DNA from: Penelope pileata
Lineage: Eukaryota; Chordata; Aves; Galliformes; Cracidae
Direction of reading: 5' to 3'
Assembly (NCBI GenBank): GCA_013396635.1
Contig: WBMW01000024.1
Span: forward strand, 93,696 to 157,695
DNA: 64,000 bases
Below, in pieces: positions 25,209 through 36,010 of this stretch (positions are counted from its first letter, which is position 1; every line of letters begins with the position of its first letter). The position numbers and the translations under genes are program-made. The notes beneath the pieces are model-generated. The model saw only the letters and a program-made list of their open reading frames with translations, had not been told where the DNA came from and did no database searches.

Positions 25209-26544
25209 CATGGAGAATCAATAGGATTTTATACTAATTACAAATTTGTAGCAGCTCAGAGGTAGCCTGTACTCTTCCGCTGATAGCATCAGTGTAATGG
25301 TAATGCCAAGGAAGTGACAAAGATTTGAATCCTTGCAAGATAACAATCACGCTGACTTCTGTTTAGCAAAAAAAGGATTAAGACCATGATTTTAGCAGTA
25401 CAAACAAAACGGCACACTAGAAAGGTTCTATACAAAAAATAAGTAAATAAATAAAGGAACTAAAATTAGAAACGAATGTTATTGCTGGATTAAAACCTTT
25501 GCACAGACTTTGGAGCTTTGTGAATCAGTCACTGGAGCCTTGTCCCCTCTCTCCTATTTATCCTTCAGTGACATTTCCTTGGCAAAAACCAGCCTAGAGC
25601 TGCAGCTACATGGTGTTCACATTTTCCTGTTTCAGGGAGACGACCAGACACTGCCACTTCTGCTGTTTCACCTTTGCTGCCTGCCTGTGAGGGCTGAAAA
25701 CTTCCCCATGCCAGAAACTCTGCCGACATCCTTTCCCAAACCAGACAGGGGAGCTGTGGGCGCAAGGGCAGGGCTGCACATCAGTGTTGCTCCCCGAGGT
25801 GAAGATACTCTTACAGCACTGCAGGGTGTGGTTATTTCATGAGTTGAGCCCCTAAGTTGAGGCACATATCCTTCCCTGTGGTAAAACAGCAAGCTCCTTC
25901 CTACACACCAGTTGAACACATAGCATGCCTATCCGAGACCTACACCTTGAAAAATTTGTGAATTGGCTGAGAAAATGGGTATGCACAGATAGGCACCTGT
26001 TACATACGCCTACTGTACTCCAGTTGTACAAATGACGCTGACACATTTTACAGTACTGTTCTTAATTTTCATCTCAGATCCCCAGCATTCCATATGGGAG
26101 GAGTTTCTTGTAATTAGATAGCACTCCAGCTGTTTTCATGTTGCAGCTTTGTGAATTTCCTCCAGTTTATGCATATTGCATGTGAATAAACACACTCGGG
26201 TTAATAAGGGATCTCGTGTGTAAGCATCATAGAGAAGCTCATACACCCTTCTGGCACCCTCAGACTATGGTCTATAGTTCCAGGAGATATTTATTTACAC
26301 CTGACATCCTATTTGATTCATAAATACCCTCACAGGATCTTTACTTCTCTCAGGCTTCAATTTATGCTATTGTCCTGATTGTTCCTCTTCCCTCCTTTAG
26401 CTTGCAAAATAAAGCTGTTGCATATCTATATTTTTTGTCTTACCCATAAGATCTGTGGCAGGATCTTCTGCTTATCAGTTACTGTCCTTCAAACTGTCCT
26501 TTGAGTAACTTACAACTGGCCAAAAAAAAAAATATCTTCAGGGA
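25209..26544. other. Non-genic unique sequence
   Basis: No gene supported. An open frame at 25510-25842 (110 codons, plus) has no domain and is overlapped by minus-strand frames. 26080-26220 carries clustered octamer-like ATGCATAT/TGCATG and TAATTAG motifs, described among the findings. Confidence 0.5.
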
Positions 26545-26880
26545 ACGTGCCCACTCTGTAAGACATTGAAAGATGGAGAATCCGTCACTTTTCCTGATAG
26601 TTTGTTTCAATCACTCCTCTCAAGAACATGTGTCTTGATTTTAGTTTGAATTTCCTGCTCTTTAGCTTCATGGTTCTTTCACTGCCCTTGCTTGCTGGAT
26701 TAGATAGATGACTCACTCCCCATATTTTCCGCCTGGGATGTGGGTATAATAAGAAACTAAGGAGTCTCTTTATCATGGATTCCTTCTCTAATGCCCAGCA
26801 CCAAATGCATGCTCAACTTTTATACAATGCTATCAGGGATGCTGCTCCTTGGAGAGAAACAATTTAGATTATCTGTAACT
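26545..26880 (-). mobile_element. Ancient CR1 LINE 3' fragment
   Basis: The plus strand shows the reverse complement of the ORF2 C-terminal end of old amniote CR1 families: AGATGGAGAATCCGTCAC near 26571, TTTCCTGATAGTTTGTTTCA near 26590, TTTTAGTTTGAATTTCC near 26638, and TGCTGGATTAGATAGATGACTC near 26693. On the minus strand the frame over 26585-26776 reads KFKLKSRHMFLRGVI, which fits the conserved C-terminal block of these proteins, where a basic F-x-L-x-x-R stretch precedes R-V-I-x-x-W-N-x-L-P. In this copy the W-N-x-L-P part has decayed. Limits are approximate. It is much more diverged than the copy at 6398 and probably predates the split of modern birds. Confidence 0.82.
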
Positions 26881-27780
26881 TCTTTTATGTGTACAATTGA
26901 GCAGGTTTGTTGCAAACAAAATCTGTAGGTTACTCCCTGACTCGCTATCCTTCCAAGCATTTTGCTGGCCTGACACTATGTGCTGCTACCTGGAACAATA
27001 TGTCAGTACTGCATCTGTCTATGAGTTTAAAATGAAAGATACTAATGCTTAATAGTGTAAATGTATTCTTAATTCCAGACACTATCAAAAATATCCAGAT
27101 CGCTGCTAACCATGCTGGTACACGACACTTTTTTAGAAAAGTTTAAGTAGATGGTTACATCCTGCAGTGCTTACACCGAGTGACATGTTCACTGTGGTGG
27201 TTTACTCCAAAAATCATGTTCTCTACATCACGATTTTTCACAATAGGCATATAAGTATTACAAAGGTGGCTAATGAGATGATACAGGCTTCCTCTGGAAC
27301 CATATATACGACCCCCTTAGATTTTCCTGTAAGACCATCAGACAGATACACCTTCTGAGCAATTCTTATCTACCAGTCAAAGACCAATGGTGCAGTAATC
27401 CGCATGGTCATGCCAGTGCTGGGAATGCTGGCTGTTTACTTCATCATTGGAGATCCAGACCCACCAGTCTATGTCTGCTGAAACTTCTCTCTGAAATCAA
27501 CCCTCAGCCTGAGGTGCAGGCAGATCTATCTCCAGAGGCTGTCCTCCCCCCAGAAAACTGTTTTGGAGATTTTTTCAGTGAGCTTCATTTCACTGTTCCT
27601 TTTTATGGAACAAATTGCTACCCACAGTTGTATCTGGAAGATGGAGAGGGCAGAGAACTGAAAGCAAGAATGTGGGAGCCAGAAGAAAATCATATAAAGT
27701 GATATCAGAACACACACAATTGTCTACACTGTGTTTGAATTCGTCAGCTGTACCATGATTCCTTTTTAACATAAGCAAGG
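26881..27780. other. Non-genic unique sequence
   Basis: No gene supported. Overlapping short frames at 27167-27778 lie on both strands and have no domain. The ancient CR1 to the left may extend a little into the start of this stretch. Confidence 0.5.
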
Positions 27781-30700
27781 CTTACATGCAAAAACACTAC
27801 AAGTTTTTTCTAGCCTGACAAAACGTTTCATTCCTGATTATAATGTTGAAAGCGTTTGTAAACAAAGACAACACAAAGTCATTCTGAATAGCACTTAGCA
27901 TATGATTCCCTTCTTACCTACTACTTGGGCTCTTTGAATGATATTACACTGACCTCCTGAATTGCTAGTTCTTAGGTTTAAATGCTAGTGTAGAGACATA
28001 TAAAATTAGTCCTTGTATTAGAGACAACCACCTGAAAAATAAAGGACTTTTACAAAAATCAGTGTTTTTTTTAAAGCATGTCATGTAGTTTTCTTTAATT
28101 GTACAATTCTACCAGTCTTAATCTCAACAACTCAATTGTCATAAAATTAAATTTGTAATTTAAAATTGTACTTATCACTATTAATCCTCTTCTTTTAAAA
28201 TCAGATCATTAAAATCTTTATGTGTACAACTGATGCTAGCTTTTATCTTAAACATCACCTTAGGAGAATCAACATTCAACACTTCTCTCTAAAGTGTCCA
28301 AGCCTGTTCACAAAAGGAAAATATTTTTTTTCAAATGTTGCATTTGGAGTTGAATCACATAAGTAAATAAATAAAATTAACAGATATGAAAGAACTGTGA
28401 CTGGAAGGCAGAATGGTAGTCTATTTCAGAATACAAGTTTGCGTACAAACCACTGAGTTGCTCACACATTTTTCTGTGTGCAAAAAATCTGCATCCAGGT
28501 TTTTGTTAAGCTCTGTTCCTTCAGAAATTCTTAGTATTTTCTGAACACTATTTTTGGGAAAAGTTTGCCAAATTTCATCAATTTGCATTCATCAATGTTA
28601 CAAGATTTCATGATTCTAATTTTAATGCATCATAGAAGTTATTATTGTAAAAGGAGAGTAAGAGAATAAAGTATTTGGTTATTCAAAATGTCTTTTCATT
28701 ATCGCTATCTTAAGCAAATAAGTAACTGCAGCTTAAAATATTGAAAAGTTTCTAACATAAGATCAACATTTTCAGACTCGCTCATTTGCAGGGTTTAGAG
28801 ATAACCACCTTGCCAAGGTGTTACTCAGCATTTTAATACATTCAAGGTTGACAAAATGAAAACTGCCTTGTAATTCAAAAAAGCACTTGGCAAAAGTAGA
28901 AAAAGAATTAAAATTTTCATTACACTCATTCAGCACCATAACATGAGTCAAACACTTCCATCCTTTTTGTATTGTGCAGTGTATAGACTAGAAGATTAAT
29001 TTGAAATTTCATGTTAAGTTAATATGTAGATAATTTTACCTTTCTAAATTATTATTTGCATGGTCTATTACAAATATTTTTTTTTAATAAAAATTTGCAC
29101 TACTTAGTTAAATATTTTCTATAACTTCCAATATTCCTGATGCGATTTCATGTTGCCTTCAAAGTAAGTAAGTAGGCAACAGACTAAAGGACTGCTCGTC
29201 TATCCAAGGAGTTAGGAACGTCAATTGGAACATTTTACTGTCTCTGTGTGTTGGGATATCTGTGGCCTTTTCAGTTCAGGGGGGAGAGAGGAAAGCTTTT
29301 CCACTTACAAATAACAACCTAGTCCTGAGTGAATGTTGGAAAATACTGTTGACATTGTTGTCTTGATGAAGTGACATGGTGTCGTGGCATTGCGCACTTC
29401 ATTGGTTCTGAAACAGTCACTTCATCTCCTACTGTACTCTTGTATAAGCAACAAAAAGCTGTTCTTTTAAACTATGCTGCACTTAGGCTTATGGCCTCCA
29501 CTTCTTGGTGTTGTACTTCTGACAGTCTACCGTGAGCAACTGAGGTTCTCCACATAAATTGCAATGAATACTATAACAATTATTGCTATCTTTACTGATA
29601 CCGCAAAATTATTTTTCCATTTGATTGGGAAATTGCAAAGCTATTTAGGAAGCACATTGTGATTTACTAAAGGAATTACTATTGCCATCACTGCCAAAAT
29701 TACTGTAAGGAGGTAGCTCAGTCAATGAAAAATGCTGTGGTATTTAGGCTCAGACCTAATCTGCTCACTCTGTACTGAGTCAGACATTAGAAACTTTATT
29801 CCATATAGATATTGTTTAGTTATAATAAGTATATGTGATAAAATGTTCTTTATTTGCTGAAAGTTTGAATACATAGACTATTCCTAACAGTAATTCCTCA
29901 TTGTAGACTTAACTGTATTGAAAATAGACCTTAACGTTTCTCCTTTTTTTTGCATTTCAGTGAGGAATGAAATTCTCTACATATAAAATGGACAATGAAG
30001 TAAAGTAATCTGAAATTTGAAGAGCAATGCAGAGGTGTAAAATGTTATGAAATTAAGTTTCATGAAAAACAAGTTTTATTCAGTAATTCAGAAGCATCCA
30101 CCCAAGCCAGAGTCCTCCACCAAGCCTGGAGGACTGGAGCATTGAGCCCTGCTATGACTGTCATCTAGAATCTTCCAAGTTCTGTCTGAAGAGCTGGTGT
30201 TTCACAGCCTTGCTATGCACACAACAGCTACTAAAATTTAGCAGTAAAACATACTAATGTCTCCTTGTGTCAAGTATTTCATTTTTACATAGCTATAAAT
30301 GGGTCCTACCAAAAGATGGCTTTTTTTTTTTCTTGCAAACAGACTCTCATCTGGGTCATAAGGAGAAGAAACAGCAAAAGTTCTCACACTGTGTGATAGT
30401 CATGATTATATAGGGAGTCTTGGGAGGACAGAAAAATAATAATAACAGTTTTACAAGCTTTGTAGATAGTATTCATTTAATGGCCAGATTTTTACAGGCA
30501 GAATTCTACAATTCAAACGAGGCTATATTGAAAAGTAGTTCTACAGAGGTTTGATAGACTGACTTCAAGACTTCAGTTTACTCCTACAAAAGAAGAATGA
30601 AGCAGAAGATGGTCTTTTAATCTAAAGGAAGAGCCTTGGCAACACCTCTTGACTCTGACTTTCTCTTTTTTTTTTCAAGATTTCTCTTTCCTTGGCTCCT

Positions 30701-32394
30701 TAGTCCAATAACAAGGATGCTTTGAAAATAGGGAACACTTTATCAAATACTGCTCTAGTACATAACATCCTGTCCCTACTCAATTGCTTTCTGGAATTGC
30801 ACTCTCAAGTATCAAATGTAAAATATCTCCTTGCCCTCTCAGGGAATGTCCTGAATTCATAGTCAAGGCATGTTCTTGAATTAACACATTCATTCTGCTT
30901 AAAAAGGCCTGCCTGGAGGTCAGAATCATTCTAATATCATTTCAAGATACAACATTTTCACAATGTTTCATAAAGTATGTATCATAAATTGCATTCACCG
31001 TATGCATACTTTATGAAATACATAATACTTTGCTCCCTCTGAGCACTCTCAGGAGACATGGTGGGTTAGTCTGTTACTCAGGTAACAGAGTGCTTTGTCA
31101 AAACCACCTTCCTTCTCTCTTTAATATGTTTAAGAATTTCATGGCATTATGATGACCAAAACTCACAGTGTAAGATTTAGAAAAAAAAGCTGCCTAGGAA
31201 AAACAAATTTCTTTCTGTCTTGAATAAATAAGTCTTTCTGTTACCCTGTTTTCATTACTTTTCCTTTCTGTTGGGAGAGAACATTTTTTCTACCACATGT
31301 AAGAAATTTATATTAGATATGCTTTCATCTCAAACCTGAGTTCTCCTTCCCCACCCCCAGAGAATTTCCTGAGTAATTACCAAACTAGTGGTCACTGAGC
31401 TGTAATTACTCCAGATTAAACCAATTGTTGTCATTCCTCACAATGCAAATTCACGCTCCAACAAGCATTCCTGTTAGTCATACCTCCAGCATAACCTGCA
31501 CATCTTTTCTACTGAAAACAGGTATTGATTTGACACTGTGCTGAAATGATATGATGTATCACTGATTGTACAATTTGGTACAGTATTGAATTAGACTAAT
31601 GCAGCTGGGTTTTCAATCTAATTATCTCTGCTCAGCCGATGGAGAGAGTTGTACCCTGTGCAATTGCCTTGGCAATTGCCAATACTGCTTTATGATAATC
31701 CACTTAAACTGAAAGAATCCTACTGAAATAGGAACAGACTGAGTTTATTCCAGAACTTTTCTAATGTTGCTTGCACTTTTAAAGGAACATTAGATTTTTC
31801 TGAATTTGTAAATAAACATTTGATTCCTACAAAAATCATCCTGCAAATATCCCAGAGAAAAACAGTCAATGTTTCCATAATCTTTAAGACAGTCTGTATC
31901 CCACTGGTTGTCTAAATCGTACCACAGATGCACTCCAGCACGACTTGAGTTTTGGCAGTATATGACACAAAATTCTTAAATTTTGCAGCTGGTCCTGGAT
32001 CTGGGCTCAGAACTTCCTCCTATGTAAGAACAGTTAATACATCTCTCCATACTCTGCAAACAGTATCTATTTGATAAGGATTATAGTCACAGTCAGTCAT
32101 ACGAAGTTCAGCAGGAAAACAACTATGTAGAAAATGTTTCATTAATGCACAGTTGAAACTAAAGCTCACAAAACAAGCAGAAGACAAAGTATACATAGTC
32201 TTCAGTCATGACTAGTTCCAGTTTTAAAAATGTAAAGACTTGGCAAAACCTCGCAGATTTTTTTCTGTTTTCTTTTATCCATTGCTTCTCGGGGACATAT
32301 AAATCACCACACTGTAGTTCTTGGCAAAAGGACAACAGTACATCCTGAAGCATATCAGGCACACCAGGCTCACCTAAGAGACTTTTGGGTCAGT
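27781..32394. other. AT-rich, ORF-poor noncoding stretch
   Basis: For about 4.4 kb no open frame of about 60 codons begins on either strand, the longest such gap in the window, in keeping with high AT content. I recognise no transposon. A strong inverted repeat lies at 30966-31018. 31350-31740 carries clustered TAATTA-type cores and a GC-balanced flank resembling a conserved non-coding element. A 9-base inverted repeat with a 2-base centre lies at 31660-31679. No exon, RNA gene or CpG island is visible. Confidence 0.55.
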
Positions 32395-33295
32395 GAATGA
32401 TCAGGATATAAAAAGAGTGCTCAGAGACAATGAGCTGATTGTCAAGAAGCTCGACAATGCCTTTGTATCAATACACAAACTAAGAAGTGGGCACAATATC
32501 CCTGCTCAGTCTCATTTTTGTAGGAGGATTCATCACAGGATCTCTTTGAAACTGAAGTTAAAATAGGCAACAAAATGTTTGTCCTTGACAAGGTGGACAA
32601 AAGTAAGTAGCAAGCTGTCAGGACTAAGATGGTGTTCAATCAACAGATTTTGAAGAGCTCAACAATGAAATACTTTGACTACAAACTGTGATCCATAATG
32701 TAGTTAATACTACCTTGCACTCCTGAGGAGTGAAGGGTGACAGATATGATGCTAACTAAATAAGAACAGTTTCAGGGGAAATCCTAGAAGCCCAGATCTG
32801 TAACCCTGATGTCTTTCTTTGGCACCAGCAGGATATCAATATTGACAAAGAACAGCCACCTGGATAAATACGATCCATTAGGGAAGTGTCCGCGTATGTT
32901 TTGGAAAAGATGCACTAACTTGCAGGTGCAGTGGAGTTATTTGAAGAGGTCAACAAAGAGTTGAATAAGGATGATCTGACTGACTTAGTGAATCTGTACT
33001 TTTGAACAGCCTCAGCAATTTCCTTAGAACTTCTGAAAAAAAAAAAAAAAAAACAGAAAATAGAGTGGGAGGTGGGAGTGAACAGCCAGTCTGTACAAGG
33101 GAGGTCAGGAACTGGTGGACATCCACAACTGTGTGTGTGGGAACTGATTCTTGCTAACATATTTGTAAATGAGCCGACTGTGAAGAACTGCACAGATTAC
33201 AAGACTGAATGCCTGGGTAGATCACAGTGGCAGATAGCCTTCAGTACAGATAAATGTAAAGTGATGAGCACTAGCATAGTTCTGATGTTACATCT
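32395..33295 (+). mobile_element. Ancient CR1 LINE, ORF2 reverse transcriptase part
   Basis: This is a decayed internal portion of CR1 ORF2, which encodes an endonuclease and reverse transcriptase. Landmarks in order: CAGTGAATGATCAGGATATAAA near 32392, a GATCTCTTTGAAACTGAAG block near 32539, CCTGATGTCTTTCTTTGGC near 32805, then a frame at 32934 onward reading LFEEVNKELNKDD, matching the region just before the first catalytic aspartate motif. After an A-run (33036-33053) the frame at 33141-33179 reads ELILANIFVNEPT, matching LFNIFINDLE of the family. 33228-33266 reads WQIAFSTDKCKVM, the conserved segment after the palm. The FADD catalytic box that should lie between the last two is missing, because the sequence passes straight to a DCEELHR-like segment near 33178. 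Many stops and shifts are present. Confidence 0.88.
33036..33053 (+). repeat. A-run of 18 inside the ancient CR1
   Basis: Eighteen A bases occupy the place where CR1 ORF2 should read through the F-x-K-A-F-D region of the reverse transcriptase. Homologous sequence resumes on both sides. Either slippage expanded a native A-rich codon run while nearby sequence was lost, or a short poly(A)-tailed insertion decayed here. Confidence 0.85.
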
Positions 33296-34830
33296 TAAAT
33301 GATGTAATATTCTAGGTATTTTTAAGTGGTGGAATAAGAAGTTCAGGGTCCTGAGGAATTGGTATGATCCATGGCCCTGCTTTGCACTGTAAATCAGGGA
33401 AGATAACATGCAATTAAACAGGACTGTGACAGGGTTTGTCAATATACTCTATTTTACTTCTTATCACAAACGTTCAAAACCTCTGGGTCAGATTCTTGGT
33501 GGATATAAATCCAAATCAATATAACTTAGAGATTTAAAGTTTCAAAATCAAGTTAAAAAACAAATCCAATTACAGTAGGAGAAACAATCACAAAACCTGG
33601 ATAAATGGGACAATTCGCCCTCTACCTCTCCTGACTACTGTGTATGACTGCTCCAGTTTCAGCCAGAACACTCACATCCAATGATGCAGTCATTGGCTAG
33701 ATAGTTACCCATTTTGCTATCTAGCATCTATCATTTTCACTGAGAAAAATAAAAATAAAAAAAATAAAATAAACCCACCTATTATCTTTATTCCATATCC
33801 AAGAACTGGGACCTTGTCTAAAACCTCTTGAAGTTAGACTTTTGCTGACTACAGCTGACATTGGAACAGACAGAATTTAAATCTGTTGTCTGCTAACAAA
33901 TTAAGTAAAGGTCTATCCTATGTTGAATTAAAGTTGGATGTAGATAAGTCTAATAGTATTGGCATCAGTGAAGCTATGCAGCCCTGCAAGCAGACTGTTC
34001 ATTCTGTTTGTTGCTGTTCAGTTGACTTCAGTGAAATTCACTGCATGAGGTAACACATCAAAATGACACTTGATAATGATTTTCAGTATCAGTGAAGGCA
34101 TGAAGCAGAAGATTAAATAGAAATAAAACTTTCCAAGTTTCCAATAATAATACTTCACAAATGGGAAAGATTGCTTTGCACTACTTATGCTGTGTGCAGG
34201 GTTTCAAAAATCGAAGTCAATCACTCTTTCAAGACAGCATGAAATCAAACTATATCTAAAAATGGTGCATTTATTAGGATTTCAAGAGAAAGCATTCTTG
34301 CTGTTATCTCTGGAATGAAATAGACTGAGGAAGAAAGACATAAAAATACTCTTGCTTCCAGAGTTTCATTGGCATAATCTGTCTGGAACACCTACAGAAT
34401 ATGATATTGAATTGCACGAATATGGAATCAGTTATTTTTAGCAGGAAATACTTGGAATACATCATTGTCATATATGTGTCTGTGTGTATGATAGAAAATA
34501 AATTCTCCTGCTGGTCTTTTGAGATATTTCTTCTTGCACATAAAAATACTAATTGCAGTCTTCATTACAGCATAGAGACATACCCTACTGCGGTATTGGG
34601 ATTATGAGGAAGACAAGCAAAAGCAGGACAAAAAGAAAACAGAATCTTGTAGGTATTTCTGGCCTTTGAATAATTGCTTTGAATAGAGGAAACCACAACC
34701 TGCTGTCAAATTTCTATTCACATCTTTTCCATTGCTATAAAGCAAGACTCATAAACTCACACAATTCGTCAATACATGATGCCAGGTTGTTCTTTGCTTC
34801 TGGCAATATATTCCTCTTGGCCAGATCTAT
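33296..34830. other. Non-genic, AT-rich sequence
   Basis: No gene supported. The first 150 bases may be more of the ancient CR1 but are too diverged to call. An A-rich imperfect AAAAT repeat lies at 33744-33773. The remainder is AT-rich unique sequence. Confidence 0.5.
33744..33773 (+). repeat. A-rich imperfect AAAAT repeat
   Basis: A-only sequence broken by single T bases at irregular 5 to 8 base spacing. It is simple low-complexity DNA. Confidence 0.8.
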
Positions 34831-35300
34831 CTACAAGAGGAGATGATATTGTGACACAAGTGTTATCACATCAGGTAAAGCATCCTTCGTTGGAAGAGGC
34901 GTGGAACTGAGGTTGACTAGATGAAAGAAGAGACAAGAAGGAATCAACGAGTGAGGGTACCTAGAAGGGGGAGGGAGCTCAGGACATTTTGGAGCATGAT
35001 GGAGGGCTGATGGAGGCCCAGAACCTGATGAATGGTGGGGCTGAATGGAGGGGAGTGGAGAGGCATTGTGGTTCACCACAGCAGCGCTGGCAGACACACT
35101 GTTGGAGGGAAATCAACACCACAGCAGAACAGGCCATCACTCTTCAGGACAGCCAGGTCCATTCACAGCCTAGCACGTGCTGCCGTACACCTCCACCCAC
35201 AAATAGATAGACCCTCCATCACGTCACAGGTCCACTATGAGCTTTGGTTCTCACAAACTGTGACTAAAAAATAAGAAGTTTTTAGCTATGTCATAAGTTT
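34831..35300. other. Less AT-rich block of unknown origin
   Basis: This block contrasts with its AT-rich flanks: purine- and G-rich around 34915-35080 (GGGGGAGGGAGC near 34967), then C-rich around 35160-35220 with a few CpG. Overlapping open frames exist on both strands (73-88 codons) without domains. It could be an unrecognised repeat, for example part of an LTR, or a local composition island. I saw no terminal repeats, primer-binding site or polyadenylation signal that would decide this. Confidence 0.4.
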
Positions 35301-35327
35301 TCTTCAAATGACAGACAGCATACTGAA

Positions 35328-35413
35328 TTTTGGTGTTGTTGTTGGTTTCTTTTCTTCTTTTTTTTTTCTTTTTGATTGACAGAACTTTTCTTTTTCTGTA
35401 TTTCTTTTTCTTA
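35328..35413. repeat. T-rich low-complexity tract
   Basis: Pyrimidine-dominated run with several TTTTTC and TTTCTT units and one 10-base T-run. The open frames crossing it (106 codons minus, 66 plus) owe their length to this composition and encode poly-lysine- or poly-phenylalanine-like strings. Confidence 0.8.
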
Positions 35414-35696
35414 AAGAAAATCCACCAATATTCCATGCTCATTTTGGTGAGGAAAGAAGACAACTTACAAGAAAACCACTTGCAATTGATCAGTTCTTGC
35501 CCAACTCCTTCGCTCATTATCACAGAGTGAGAAACTTGAATGGATTTCTTCTTATTAAAAGGAGAACACATAGTACTTGCAAGATCCCTTTCAATCCCAT
35601 GTTCCTATGCAAAGCAGGACCAGAAACACAATGAAGGAAGTGGAGACAAGCCCACCTAAATTCCAATGACCCACAGAATTTCCAATATCCCAGCTA

Positions 35697-36010
35697 AGAA
35701 TAGAAATAGAGAATAACTTGTTGGAAGGGACATCTGAAGGTCCTCTAATCCAACTTCCTGCTAAATGGTTCAGGTTGCTTAGGTACTTGCCTAGTTGAAT
35801 CTTGAATGTGTCCAAAGACATTTCTGCATCTGCAGAAACAGCTTCTTCTATTTAAAGCTATCCATACACAATTTGATAATTTCCCTTATATACTGAAGGA
35901 ACTTCTGCACTGGTTTTTACCACTGGGATTGTTCAGGATTCCTCCACTGAGGAAGTTAATCAAGATGTTGAAGAATACAAATAGTGCCTGTCAATTGATC
36001 TAGCTACAAC
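35697..36010 (-). mobile_element. CR1 LINE 3' fragment
   Basis: Reverse-complement CR1. From the left edge the plus strand reads TTGTTGGAAGGGACATCTGA near 35719, then TCTAATCCAACTTCCTGCTAA near 35744, CAGGTTGCTTAGG near 35771 and CTTGAATGTGTCCAAAGAC near 35802, which is the 3' UTR layout of CR1 read backwards. At about 35955-35985 the sequence AAGTTAATCAAGATGTTGAAG matches the complement of the L-F-N-I-F-I-D-D coding segment of the reverse transcriptase. A large internal part of the element is therefore missing between these two regions. The octamer tail is worn away. The copy may continue to about 36200, but with too little similarity to call. Confidence 0.78.

Noticed and set aside
29705..29760. 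tRNA-like string with TAGCTCAGTCA and a later GGCTCAGACC
   Set aside because: The A-box-like word lacks its final G, the second word does not fit the B-box consensus, and no cloverleaf forms by eye. At most a very decayed SINE.
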